Positions 24,703 to 33,761 are shown, numbered from the stretch's first letter. The stretch is 47,535 nucleotides of DNA from Thermoplasmata archaeon (GCA_021797915.1 JAJZYT010000003.1:64812-112346); one strand, 5' to 3'. Notes: generated from the letters alone by a model not told the origin. Made by a program: numbers and translations.

Positions 24703-27700
24703 ATGTTGGACGAACTTCCTCAATCCTTCGACCCGCTGCAGATAGAGAAAGAAGTATCTGAATACTGGGAAAGAGGAAACATCATGCAGCTGTCCTTCGC
24801 AGTTAATAGAGGGAAGCGAAGGTTTTCGTTTGTCGAGGGCCCTCCAACCGCAAATGGTCCACCCCACATAGGACACGCAGAGACAAGGGCGATGAAAGAT
24901 CTGTTCCTCAGATACAAGACAATGAAGGGGTTCTACATCGATCCGCGTATTGCAGGATGGGACTGCCACGGGTTGCCGGTTGAGATTGAGGTGGAGAAGA
25001 AACTGGGGATAAAGAACAAGGCAGAGATAGAAAAACTGGGAGTTTCAAAGTTCAACGCTCTCTGTAAGGAGAGTGTATTTGAGTACGTCAAGATATGGAC
25101 AGAAGCATCCAAGAGATTGGGTTTCTGGGTCGATTACAACAGGGCGTACATAACCATGAAGGATGAGTATATTGAGAGCGAATGGTGGGCGCTTAAGGAA
25201 CTATACAAGAAGGGTCTACTGTTCAAGGACTTCAGGATATCCCCTTATTGTCCCAGGTGCGGAACCACTCTCAGCGCGCACGAGGTATCTCAAGGGTACA
25301 GGGAGGTCGATGACTTCTCGATATATGTAAAATTCAAGATAACTGGAAAGGACGAATATTTCCTCGTCTGGACCACAACTCCATGGACTCTTCCCGCAAA
25401 CGAGTATCTCGCAGTTAACCCAAATTTCAATTACTTATTGGTCAACTATAAGGGGGAAAAGATCTGGGTAGTAGAAGAGAGAGCCAAGATAGTATTAAAG
25501 AAATACGAAATTCTTGACAGCAAACCTGGATCTTTTTTCGTAGGAAAAAAGTACGAACAACTGATTCCTATACTCAGGGTCAATACTGGACTGTATGTAG
25601 TGGCGGGCGATTTCGTCACAAAGGAAGATGGCTCAGGAATAGTGCATCAGGCGCCTGCTTTTGGTGCGGACGACTATGCAGTTTTGAAGAAGGAGAACGG
25701 AGAGCTTTATGTCACCGTCGACGAGGCAGGAAAGATATCTCTGGAATCTCCCTGGAAAGGGCTTGATGTGCAGACTGCAAGTGATAGGATCATAGAATAT
25801 CTCAATGAGAGGGGCCAGATGATCAAGACGGAAAAGACATCTCACTCCTACCCTTTCTGTTGGAGATGTGACACTCGCCTGATATTCTATCCAGTTGAAT
25901 CCTGGTTCATCGGAGTATCAAAGGTCAAGGAAAAGGTTGTAGAATACAATCAGAGGGTGAATTGGAAGCCGGATTACATACGAGACGGAAGGTTCGGAAA
26001 TTTCTTAGACGAGGGGAAGGACTGGGCTTTGTCGAGGAACAGGTTTTGGGGAACGCCCCTTCCTGTATGGACGTGCAAGAACAATCACGTCTTCGTGCCA
26101 GGAAGCAAGAAGGAGTTGCTGGATAACTCGACATACGTACCAGAAAATTTTGAACTTCACAGACCAAAAGTTGATGAAGTGAAGGTAAAGTGTCAAGAGT
26201 GCGATGCAGAAATGATACGCGAACCGTACCCGATCGATACCTGGTTTGATTCAGGTTCTGCCTTCTTTGCACAATATCACTACCCATTTGAAAATCAGGA
26301 ATTATTCAAGGAGAACAGTCCAGTTGATTTCATAACTGAGGCGATGGATCAGACGCGGGGCTGGTTCTATTCACTCCACGTGATATCTTCCTTGCTCTTT
26401 GACAGGAATGCCTACAAGAATGTCGTTGTGATGGAATTCGTTCTGAACTCCAAGGGAGAAAAGATGAGCAAATCCCGAGGAGATCAAGTGGATCCCCTCC
26501 AGATAATGGACAGAATAGGAACAGACTCACTCAGACTGTTCTTTTTCCAAGGCCCTCCGTGGAAGCCGAAGAGGTTCTCTGAAGAGGTTTCAGTTGAGTT
26601 TTCCAGGAAACTGCTAGGAACAATTTATAATTCTTATCTACTGTTCTCCACCAATGCAAGATTGGACAATTGGCGCCCAAAGAAGGAGAAATTGGTTTCG
26701 GACCTCGACAAGTGGATGCTCAACAGGACCAAGGAATGCATATCATCAGTAACAAAACATATGGACGAATATGATCCACATCTTGCGCTGGACGACATAA
26801 AGGATCTTGTGCTGGATTTATCACAATGGTATTTGAGACTTTCCAGAGATACTTTCTGGAGTAAGGATGTCACAGATGCTAAGAAGTCATCATACTTTGT
26901 TGCCTATGAGGCACTAAACAGCATTACAAAAATGCTTGCACCATTCACTCCATTTTTCTCGGAATATCTTTTCATGAAACTGAACGGTGCTAAGTCAGTT
27001 CACCTTTCTGAATTCCCTGTGGAAGAAGAATTTGATAGTTCGGTAATAGAAGAAATGAATCTGGTAAAAGAAATAGTAGAATCAGGCAGGAGAATAAGAC
27101 AGAAGAATGGTCTGATCTTGAGAAGACCCGTCAAAGAGATCGTTGTGACTGATCTTAAGTATGGAAGGGTAATGGAAAAGTTCAGCGGCCTGATCAAGAA
27201 GGAACTGAACACGAAGGACATATTGGTAGCCGATCTGAAATCCTACCAAAGACAGGAACACCTTCTGGACAAGAAATCCACCGGCAGAATCTTCGGAAAG
27301 GATCTAGCCGCTGCAGAAGCGGAATTCGGAAGGAGTGAAAACCAGCTAGAATTCAAGAAATCCGGAACGGTCACTGTGCTAGGCAAGACCATAACTAATG
27401 AGAACGTCGACACCAAGGAACACCTTGACGAGAGATTTGTATCCGACGATACTTCAGACCTCAGGATACTGATAAACAAGGAGTTCGACAAGAAGCTATA
27501 TCTTGAAGGGTTGGCCCGAGAGATGGTAAGAAGAATTCAGAGCATGCGAAAGGATGCGAATCTCGATTACACCGATAGAATCTATCTGCGGATCGAGGGA
27601 GATGAATCTCTGATGGAGGCGTTTTCGTCTTTCAAAGAATACATACTTTCAAGCACTCAGGCAGAGGAAAAATCATCGGTTGGAGGATTGGACAAGGTTT

Positions 27701-27753
27701 GGGATATATCTGGGCTCGAACTCAAGATAAGTATTGAAAAAGTCGCTCTGTGA
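24703..27753 (+). CDS. ileS: Isoleucyl-tRNA synthetase
   Basis: Charges tRNA-Ile. Class I signatures: PPHIGH at residues 53-58 and KMSKS at 587-591. The intervening editing domain has TTPWTLPANE and the zinc-binding pairs YCPRCG and the later CQECDAEM. 1016 residues from ATG 24703, normal for the eukaryote/archaeal-type enzyme. The frame is open upstream to 24628, but residues before MLDELPQSFDP have no family match, and an AT-rich TATA-like run (about 24669-24680) lies about 28 bases before ATG 24703. Confidence 0.96.
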   Translation: MLDELPQSFDPLQIEKEVSEYWERGNIMQLSFAVNRGKRRFSFVEGPPTANGPPHIGHAETRAMKDLFLRYKTMKGFYIDPRIAGWDCHGLPVEIEVEKKLGIKNKAEIEKLGVSKFNALCKESVFEYVKIWTEASKRLGFWVDYNRAYITMKDEYIESEWWALKELYKKGLLFKDFRISPYCPRCGTTLSAHEVSQGYREVDDFSIYVKFKITGKDEYFLVWTTTPWTLPANEYLAVNPNFNYLLVNYKGEKIWVVEERAKIVLKKYEILDSKPGSFFVGKKYEQLIPILRVNTGLYVVAGDFVTKEDGSGIVHQAPAFGADDYAVLKKENGELYVTVDEAGKISLESPWKGLDVQTASDRIIEYLNERGQMIKTEKTSHSYPFCWRCDTRLIFYPVESWFIGVSKVKEKVVEYNQRVNWKPDYIRDGRFGNFLDEGKDWALSRNRFWGTPLPVWTCKNNHVFVPGSKKELLDNSTYVPENFELHRPKVDEVKVKCQECDAEMIREPYPIDTWFDSGSAFFAQYHYPFENQELFKENSPVDFITEAMDQTRGWFYSLHVISSLLFDRNAYKNVVVMEFVLNSKGEKMSKSRGDQVDPLQIMDRIGTDSLRLFFFQGPPWKPKRFSEEVSVEFSRKLLGTIYNSYLLFSTNARLDNWRPKKEKLVSDLDKWMLNRTKECISSVTKHMDEYDPHLALDDIKDLVLDLSQWYLRLSRDTFWSKDVTDAKKSSYFVAYEALNSITKMLAPFTPFFSEYLFMKLNGAKSVHLSEFPVEEEFDSSVIEEMNLVKEIVESGRRIRQKNGLILRRPVKEIVVTDLKYGRVMEKFSGLIKKELNTKDILVADLKSYQRQEHLLDKKSTGRIFGKDLAAAEAEFGRSENQLEFKKSGTVTVLGKTITNENVDTKEHLDERFVSDDTSDLRILINKEFDKKLYLEGLAREMVRRIQSMRKDANLDYTDRIYLRIEGDESLMEAFSSFKEYILSSTQAEEKSSVGGLDKVWDISGLELKISIEKVAL

Positions 27754-27767
27754 TTCACCAGTCACAA

Positions 27768-28130
27768 TTAGAGCAAGAGAAATTGAATGAAAACCAATGA
27801 AACTCCCAGGAGCGCAAACAGAAATGATAGGACGAGGTATACAATGAAAGTGACAAAGGCGAGCAGGAATGCACGCCCAAAGTCGATCTGATATAAACCC
27901 ATTAGAACCAGCAGAATTCCAATGAACCCGAAGAAGAGACAAAGATTTGGGAATATAAGACCGAACAGAGATCCGAAAAAAAGAAAAACGATAGCTCCAA
28001 TAAATGTCCCACCCATAGCGTACCAGAAACGGGACCGATTGTGAATTATTACCTTGGAGACAAGATAAAGAGGGACAGAAGTAACTATCCACAAAACTAC
28101 AAGAGCTATTATGATGTTCACGAAGCCCAT
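27768..28130 (-). CDS. Hypothetical small membrane protein, 120 aa
   Basis: Nearly all hydrophobic, with four probable membrane helices (about residues 3-24, 39-61, 62-82 and 88-116) and short charged turns (IIHNRSRF at about 28). No known family. A TATA-like CACATAAAGC (about 28145-28155 on the minus strand) is at the right distance for a leaderless start at ATG 28130. It is convergent with ileS, and its stop is 14 bases from the ileS stop. Confidence 0.7.
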   Translation of the reverse strand: MGFVNIIIALVVLWIVTSVPLYLVSKVIIHNRSRFWYAMGGTFIGAIVFLFFGSLFGLIFPNLCLFFGFIGILLVLMGLYQIDFGRAFLLAFVTFIVYLVLSFLFALLGVSLVFIQFLLL

Positions 28131-28200
28131 CGTTGTAGAGGTGATGGCAATGCTTTATGTGCCCATTAGATTAGAACTTGTAATTGAAATTTAATTCTCT

Positions 28201-29229
28201 TCAATCCGAATTGTCGGATCGATCGGAAGCAAGAATCGGACTGGTCACTTTTGATGCCTGTATCGATGGCACGACGAAAAGCTCTTCATCCACCTTGACA
28301 ACTTTCAACCTGTCTGATCCATCAGCATCAACAACTGCTTTCTCCTTGAAATCGAAGGGATCCATTATGTATGCTGTCTTTCCCTCTCTGTACAGAATTT
28401 CAGCCTCTTTTATATCTTCACCGTTCCGGTAGACAATACGATCTTCTAAATCCTCAAGTTTCTTTTTTGACCTCGATCGACTGTCGAAGTTTATCAGAGT
28501 CACCAGATCTGCTTTGATTGACACCACTAGGTAGAGGTTCTTGTCAGTTTTAAGCACATCTCCCTTCTGAAAATTTGGGATGCGAACAGATACGGTTATC
28601 CTATAAAGCTCGGTACCCTTCTTCATGCCCACCAAGTGCGACGTTTCCTTTAAGGACCCTCCGAACCGATCTATGGCCTTCCTCGCCATGGACCTTGCAA
28701 ACTGTTTGTCTGAAAGGAAGAGATCATACCCCTCCTTGATCCGTTCCGTCTTGGTCAGGAATACGTCTTTGGATTGAGCGTTGTCAACCAGATCGACGAG
28801 GTAGCTCAGGATGAAATCCTGTCGTTCACCTTTCTCTCCCCTGAGCTGAAGGATAGCCTCGTGATAATTGCCCAGTTTCTTCGTGCAAACAGGGCACGTG
28901 GACAGGGATGTGTGAAGGAAAAACTGCCCCTTCTTTTGCTCTCCGTTTTTTGATGAGATTCCTTCGTAAGATATTCTTCGGTTGTATTCATCGCCGCTCA
29001 CCTCGAACAAAGGCTCTTTAATATTGAATACCGACTCGATAACCGAATTTATAACATAATCTTCCTTTATTGACTTCTCAGACCATCCGCCCAAGAACAC
29101 TGAGCCGCAATGCGGACACCGCTTGATCTTGATTGATTTGACAAACCCTTCGGTGCTGCTTCCCTTCTTGCAATCTTCACATATGACAGTCGACCGATCG
29201 ACTTCCTTCCCGCAGACTATGCACTTCGT
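28201..29229 (-). CDS. nmd3: NMD3-family 60S-export/ribosome maturation protein, apparent ACG start
   Basis: Archaeal counterpart of the eukaryotic NMD3 adaptor, which binds the large subunit. The N-terminal part is Cys-rich: KCIVCGKEVDRSTVICEDC, then RCPHCG, then the CPVC pair, which together give the zinc-binding pattern of the family. About 342 residues. No ATG, GTG or TTG lies between the upstream stop and the first zinc pair. The first canonical start, GTG 29100, would remove 43 residues and two zinc pairs. ACG 29229 gives the expected MKCIVCG beginning and sits at the predicted transcription start of a TATA box (29249-29260). This start is inferred. Confidence 0.88.
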   Translation of the reverse strand, partial: TKCIVCGKEVDRSTVICEDCKKGSSTEGFVKSIKIKRCPHCGSVFLGGWSEKSIKEDYVINSVIESVFNIKEPLFEVSGDEYNRRISYEGISSKNGEQKKGQFFLHTSLSTCPVCTKKLGNYHEAILQLRGEKGERQDFILSYLVDLVDNAQSKDVFLTKTERIKEGYDLFLSDKQFARSMARKAIDRFGGSLKETSHLVGMKKGTELYRITVSVRIPNFQKGDVLKTDKNLYLVVSIKADLVTLINFDSRSRSKKKLEDLEDRIVYRNGEDIKEAEILYREGKTAYIMDPFDFKEKAVVDADGSDRLKVVKVDEELFVVPSIQASKVTSPILASDRSDNSD

Positions 29230-29248
29230 AAAGGATTATGACTATTTG

Positions 29249-29260
29249 ACTAAAATTATT
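29249..29260 (-). promoter_or_regulatory. TATA box of nmd3
   Basis: On the minus strand AAAATAATTTTA is centred about 26 bases before position 29229, so transcription is predicted to begin at or within a base or two of the proposed ACG start. It overlaps the stop codon of the upstream Cys-rich gene. Confidence 0.5.
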
Positions 29261-29504
29261 TTGTCCGATCCACTACTTTAGGAATCTCTACAGGAGATTC
29301 AAAAAATTCCCTGAAAAAGACGCAGTTATCCTTACCTTTGCAAGCGAGTAGGTTGAGTTTTGAGCAACCATGTGTATCTAAGTAGACACACTCGTTTTCA
29401 ATCGCATTGTGGTGGCCCCAGATATCGCACTCTTCCTGTATGCACTTGTATCCCGGGTACTTGAAATGACAAACGTCTTTCAGGTCCGAAAAAATGCACC
29501 GCAC
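29256..29504 (-). CDS. Hypothetical cysteine-rich protein, 82 aa
   Basis: Eight cysteines in 82 residues (positions 3, 12, 21, 26, 39, 47, 55 and 61) with few hydrophobic runs, so probably a cytoplasmic zinc- or iron-sulfur-binding protein. I recognise no family. It starts with GTG 29504, at leaderless distance from a TATA-like AATTTTTATTC (about 29526-29537). It lies directly upstream of nmd3 on the same strand, but nmd3 seems to have its own promoter. Confidence 0.65.
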   Translation of the reverse strand: MRCIFSDLKDVCHFKYPGYKCIQEECDIWGHHNAIENECVYLDTHGCSKLNLLACKGKDNCVFFREFFESPVEIPKVVDRTK

Positions 29505-29561
29505 GTAAGCTAATAAATAGGTTGAATAAAAATTGTATTAGAACAACAGGACTAATTTGAT

Positions 29562-29590
29562 CGGTCAGCCGATGGTAATGTTCCTGACCG
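29562..29590. repeat. Inverted repeat, possible transcript end
   Basis: CGGTCAG (29562-29568) and CTGACCG (29584-29590) form a perfect 7-bp stem around a 15-base loop. It lies between the end of asnS and the promoter of the Cys-rich gene. It could be a terminator hairpin or a protein-binding dyad. Confidence 0.3.
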
Positions 29591-29611
29591 TTGAAGCCTC
29601 AACTCCACAGC

Positions 29612-30898
29612 CTAAGGTTTAAGCCGTCTTATTGTCCTCGGAAATGGGACGACCTTGTTAATGTGATCCAATCCAGCAAGCCAGGTAAGCAGACGGTCAA
29701 CTCCAAGTCCAAAACCAGAATGAGGAACGCTACCAAAGCTCCTCAGGTCAACGTACCATTGATAATCTTCAGGATTCAGGTTATCGTTCCTCATCCTTGA
29801 GATCAGCTCGTCCTTGTTCCATATTCTTTCTCCCCCTCCGATTATTTCCCCATACCCTTCTGGGGCCAGAACGTCGTGGTTCATCACGTGGGACGGATCT
29901 TGTGGGTCGGGTCTATGGTAGAATGGTTTGAGCTCTGTTGGGAAGTTATAGACGAAAATGGGTTTGTCAAAATCTTCGGTTATAGTCCTTTCCTCCTTCT
30001 CTCCTAAGTCGGTTACGTCGTCCAACTGGAGACCCTTCTGTCTTCCTATTTCTATTACCTTTTCGTAGCGATACCTGTAGAATGGTTTTTCAACGCTCTT
30101 GATTTTGTTCAGGTCTCTCTTGACGATTTCGAGTTCTCCCTTGTTCGAGGAAAGCAGGCTTTGGGCTATGGCTATGATCATGTCCTCTTCCAGATCCATC
30201 ATCTGCTGGTTTCCAACCCAAGCAGCTTCTGCTTCATAGTGTGAGTATTCAGTGAGGTGTCTCCTTGTCCTAGACTTCTCTGCCCTGAACGAGGGGGATA
30301 TAGTGTACACACTTTCAAGTGAATACATGAATGCTTCCAAGTAGAACTGCGAGGATTGGGTGAGATAAGCTTTCTCACCAAAGTACGGAACCTCGAAGAG
30401 GGTGGAACCGCCCTCTACCATTCCACCCACGAACATGGGTGGTTGCACTTCATGGTATCCTCTTTCTCTCATGAAATCGCGGATCGAATCGAGAACTGTC
30501 TCCCTCATTTTCATAATGGCAGTCATCTCCCTACTCCTCAACCAGAGATGTCTGATGTCGAGCAGAAACTCGTCGCTTTTGTCCTTTGTGATCGGGAAAT
30601 TTTCAGCGAACTGGTAGACTTTGACCTTTGTCGCATGAATTTCATAGCCTGTGACCGCCTTCTGCTCCTTCGAAACCTTCCCTTCCACTTCGATCGAGGT
30701 CTCGATATTGGACTTCTTTGCCATTTCGAATTCTTCCGGAGTGACCGCGCCCTTCTCCACAACAACCTGAACGATATTTGTCGAGTCTCTGATGACCAAG
30801 AATATGAGTTGACCAGATTCTCTAGACCTATAGACCCAGCCTCGAACGTTTACCAAGGTATCTACGCGGCTGTCATCCAGTACATCGTTCACGTGCAT
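29612..30898 (-). CDS. asnS: Asparaginyl-tRNA synthetase
   Basis: Class II synthetase. The OB-fold anticodon domain covers residues 1-100 (VRGWVYRSRESGQLIFLVIRD). Motif 2 is FRAEKSRTRRHLTEYSHYEAE and motif 3 GFGLGVDRLLTWLAGLDHI. The C terminus NKVVPFPRTIRRLKP and the HSGFGLG context favour AsnRS over AspRS. 428 residues. A TATA box (about 30919-30929) lies at leaderless distance, and a GGGGG run also precedes the ATG. Confidence 0.93.
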   Translation of the reverse strand: MHVNDVLDDSRVDTLVNVRGWVYRSRESGQLIFLVIRDSTNIVQVVVEKGAVTPEEFEMAKKSNIETSIEVEGKVSKEQKAVTGYEIHATKVKVYQFAENFPITKDKSDEFLLDIRHLWLRSREMTAIMKMRETVLDSIRDFMRERGYHEVQPPMFVGGMVEGGSTLFEVPYFGEKAYLTQSSQFYLEAFMYSLESVYTISPSFRAEKSRTRRHLTEYSHYEAEAAWVGNQQMMDLEEDMIIAIAQSLLSSNKGELEIVKRDLNKIKSVEKPFYRYRYEKVIEIGRQKGLQLDDVTDLGEKEERTITEDFDKPIFVYNFPTELKPFYHRPDPQDPSHVMNHDVLAPEGYGEIIGGGERIWNKDELISRMRNDNLNPEDYQWYVDLRSFGSVPHSGFGLGVDRLLTWLAGLDHINKVVPFPRTIRRLKP

Positions 30899-30985
30899 AA
30901 ACCCCCTAATTTCTCTCTGTATAAATAATGTATTTTAGGTAGTCTCGATTTGCATCGAATTGTGAATGTGTGAAATCCTAGGAAT

Positions 30986-31765
30986 TTAGGTACCAGTCAT
31001 GCCTAAGAGAGAGAGAAAAGTTTCTTGAAATTTCGGAACTGTTTTGTAGGATTGTATATCTCCAGGTTTGATCCAGTAGAACTCGGAGTTTTCTTCGTTC
31101 AGTTTCACTTTTGCTGTTCTTGTCTCCATAATCATTGGTGTGATGGCGTAAAGATTCCCGTCGTTCCTGACATAGATCTCTTTTCCAATCTTCCTGGGCT
31201 TTGCATCTTCTATCGAACATTCTTCCAGCATCTCTCGTTTCCCGGTCTGTTCAGGAGTTTCCCCTTCTTCAATGAAACCCGAGATGCCACTTATTTGTCC
31301 AGGGTACGATGGCATATCCTGTGACCTCTTAAGCAACAGGAGATTTCCGTCGTGCATGAGATAGACAGTTGCTACTCTCCTCTCCTTCACATTAAGTATA
31401 GAAATATCTCCGGTGGAGCCATTCATCGAAACTCTGTCTCCCTTCAAGAAGACATCTAGAGGTACTCTGTCGACCATCGGTATCTCAGATATTATTGCCC
31501 CGGTGACTACCATCTGTTCTGCAGCCTCATTTATCAGTCCAGTTGGCGCAATGTTTCTCGACTTTAACTCAAGGAATGTGTAGGATCCGACAGTGGAACC
31601 CCGTCCCCCCTTGAACGCCAACACCTTTCCAGTTATGTTTGTGTTTTCGCAAGGTCCGCTGGTCACGAATCCATCCCTGCTGATCTCGCCGAGAGGCGAA
31701 ATGAGCTGGTTACAGACAACGACATCGGAAGTGGCCCTGCCTGGAGACAGTCCGCGCCCTTTCAT
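30986..31765 (-). CDS. Aconitase-X small (swivel) subunit fused to a Nudix domain
   Basis: Residues 1-125 are the DUF126 swivel domain of aconitase X. This pairs with the large subunit to make phosphomevalonate dehydratase, and it carries the conserved GGRGSTVGSY loop with the active-site serine and a PCENTNITGKVL strand. Residues about 130-250 are a Nudix hydrolase domain with the box GFIEEGETPEQTGKREMLEE; the usual Gly near the end of the box is Ser (EECSI). Normal small subunits stop after about 130 residues. ATG 31765 shares a base with the large-subunit stop; ATG 31780 would add five residues. The fused domain suggests a diphosphate substrate in the same pathway. Confidence 0.88.
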   Translation of the reverse strand: MKGRGLSPGRATSDVVVCNQLISPLGEISRDGFVTSGPCENTNITGKVLAFKGGRGSTVGSYTFLELKSRNIAPTGLINEAAEQMVVTGAIISEIPMVDRVPLDVFLKGDRVSMNGSTGDISILNVKERRVATVYLMHDGNLLLLKRSQDMPSYPGQISGISGFIEEGETPEQTGKREMLEECSIEDAKPRKIGKEIYVRNDGNLYAITPMIMETRTAKVKLNEENSEFYWIKPGDIQSYKTVPKFQETFLSLLGMTGT

Positions 31766-32946
31766 CACCCTATCACCCACTTCAGCAAGTCCAATATTCC
31801 CATAAAGGCAACCTTCTGGTTCCCGTATCCCTTTAGAGGTAGATAGAAAGTCGCTTTTCCAGAATTGGTTCCCGTTTTGCTGTATTTATTGCTCAGCGGT
31901 GAAACAACCATGCAGGTATCAGAAAATACCTTTCCTCCAAAATTCTCTATGATCTTTACGGATTCCAACGATTGTGCCTTGACCTCTCTGGAAGTAAACA
32001 GAAACAGGTCTGGTCCAACCTTCTTCTTTCCCTTAACCAATCTCGCTATGTAATCGAGCTCCTCAGACGAAAGGTGAGGGCAACCTATTGCGATGAGCTC
32101 CGGCTCCTCTTGAGCTGAATTCTTACTGATGGTTTCATCTATGTCACTCTTCTCCACGTTTATCGTTTCAGGGGAGTCAGATACAAGGCTCGTTTCTTTC
32201 GTTATCCCGTCCACGTGGAACATGGGAATGGACGAAACTGCAGATAGGGCGGCTGAAAGAGCCTTCAGTTCAATCCCTTTTGTCTCCTTTTGCCCCTTGA
32301 TAATCGGTATGTTCTTGTTCAATTTTGGTCCAAGAAAAAGACCGAGCGCAGCAAATCGCGTATAGTCAAGTTTCTCAGTTACATTCACGACAACTGTCGC
32401 TTTTCTTCCTTCATCCCTGTGGAGGCCGCTGTCAGGGGTCTTTCCTATTATGGCGGATGCCATAGCAGATGGACCGCTCTCCCTGTTGGTCCTCGCTCCT
32501 ATGAGAGAGTTCACATAGATGATTGCGGAGCTCTCTGCCCAAGAGATGTGATCTCCAAAACTCGGTTCGTTGTAAAAGTAATATGGGGTGCAAGTGAAGC
32601 TGTTCATTACTCCCATCTTCTGATAGATCTCAATTATCTCCATCTGTTTCTTGTGGAACGTTTCGTCTATGTCAACTGGCCCACCGTTTTCGATATCAAA
32701 ACCCAGTGGATTGAGAGAGGTCGGAACTGAAACCTTGTGCATCATTTTCTTGAGGAACTGTATCCCGCCTTCGCCGACATTCTTATATGAGACACCAGAA
32801 ATGTGAGCCGACTTGATGGGTATCAGTCTCTCTGCCTCACCTAGCTCTCCCAGAGAATACAGTAACCTTATTGCGAGCTTCGGTGCATCTCCCATTTCCC
32901 CCTCGAATATCTTCTCTTCTTCTTTAGTGAGTTGCAACTGCCTCAC
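31765..32946 (-). CDS. Aconitase-X large subunit (probable phosphomevalonate dehydratase)
   Basis: The catalytic subunit (DUF521/AcnX) makes trans-anhydromevalonate 5-phosphate in the archaeal mevalonate pathway. 393 residues. Three cysteines suited to bind the iron-sulfur cluster lie in NSFTCTPYYFY (about 120), IAIGCPHLSSEELDY (about 290) and FSDTCMVVSPLSN (about 345). The family motif ESSAIIYVNSLIGARTNRESGPSAMASAIIGKTP is present, with the GARTNRE core. It overlaps pyrF by four bases and the small subunit by one, so all three form an operon. Substrate assignment is inferred; bacterial AcnX enzymes act on hydroxyproline-type substrates. Confidence 0.87.
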   Translation of the reverse strand: MRQLQLTKEEEKIFEGEMGDAPKLAIRLLYSLGELGEAERLIPIKSAHISGVSYKNVGEGGIQFLKKMMHKVSVPTSLNPLGFDIENGGPVDIDETFHKKQMEIIEIYQKMGVMNSFTCTPYYFYNEPSFGDHISWAESSAIIYVNSLIGARTNRESGPSAMASAIIGKTPDSGLHRDEGRKATVVVNVTEKLDYTRFAALGLFLGPKLNKNIPIIKGQKETKGIELKALSAALSAVSSIPMFHVDGITKETSLVSDSPETINVEKSDIDETISKNSAQEEPELIAIGCPHLSSEELDYIARLVKGKKKVGPDLFLFTSREVKAQSLESVKIIENFGGKVFSDTCMVVSPLSNKYSKTGTNSGKATFYLPLKGYGNQKVAFMGILDLLKWVIG

Positions 32947-33560
32947 CTTTGTGACAATAATTCTTTAATCTTTTGTTTCGGGTCGGAAGACAAAGTTATG
33001 CTCCTTCCGATTATGAGGTAGTCTGCCCCGTTGTCCATCGCCACTTTGTAGCTTCCACCTTGAGTCCCAACCCCAGGGGAGAGTGCTTTCAAACCAGATA
33101 TTTTCTTGAGAGCCTGTATCCTCTCTGGATGTGTGGCTGGTGCAACGATACCGTCAGCTCCTTCCTCCTTAGCCATCACTGCTATCTTTTCCGAGTTGCC
33201 GGATATGAAGTCTGTGTTTCCAGGGTGAGACATCTCAGCCACGATATAGAGGTTCCTTGCTTCCTTTCTGACCTCCCTGACGACATCTCTTCCCACAAAT
33301 CCTTGCATGATCACTCCTTGTGCGCCTTGTTCCGTCAGATTTTTGGCTATGTTTCTGGAGACATCGGGTATGTCAGCTATCTTGATGTCCACGATCACCT
33401 CGCCGATTTTTGAGACCTCTTTGACTACACTGGATCCTGTTGAAAGGATGAGTGGATAGCCAACCTTGTAAGCCTTTACCAGTCCCTTGACTTCAGTGGC
33501 CATTTTTAGTGCCTTCTCCTTATCTTCAATATCTAGGGCAAGGATTATGTTGCTTTCCAT
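32943..33560 (-). CDS. pyrF: Orotidine 5'-phosphate decarboxylase
   Basis: Last step of UMP synthesis. The catalytic Lys/Asp motif reads VDIKIADIPDVS (about residues 57-68). The phosphate-binding loop is near LSPGVGTQGG, with the C-terminal YLIIGRSIT. 205 residues from ATG 33560, which lies about 25 bases from the TATA-like TATTTTATTTTG (about 33580-33590, minus strand). The frame extends to 33605, but those extra 15 residues have no family match. First gene of the operon with both aconitase-X subunits. Confidence 0.95.
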   Translation of the reverse strand: MESNIILALDIEDKEKALKMATEVKGLVKAYKVGYPLILSTGSSVVKEVSKIGEVIVDIKIADIPDVSRNIAKNLTEQGAQGVIMQGFVGRDVVREVRKEARNLYIVAEMSHPGNTDFISGNSEKIAVMAKEEGADGIVAPATHPERIQALKKISGLKALSPGVGTQGGSYKVAMDNGADYLIIGRSITLSSDPKQKIKELLSQR

Positions 33561-33761
33561 CTGCCTGTGATGCCGTTTCAAAATAAAATACTGTCCATAT
33601 CCCAAGCTTTGTATTTTTTTGGATTATTTGTACTTTAATTAGCCATTTTGTACTTTTATTCTATAACTCTGCGGAGTTAAGGTTAAAAATATAAGTGATT
33701 TTATCGATTGATGTGATGATATCTGGGAAAAGCGTATAAGTTGGTTTTCAATACAAAGGCT

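Noticed and set aside
33716-33739. Seven-codon leader peptide before IWR(S) copy 1
   Set aside because: Short ATG frames are frequent by chance, and nothing here suggests attenuation.
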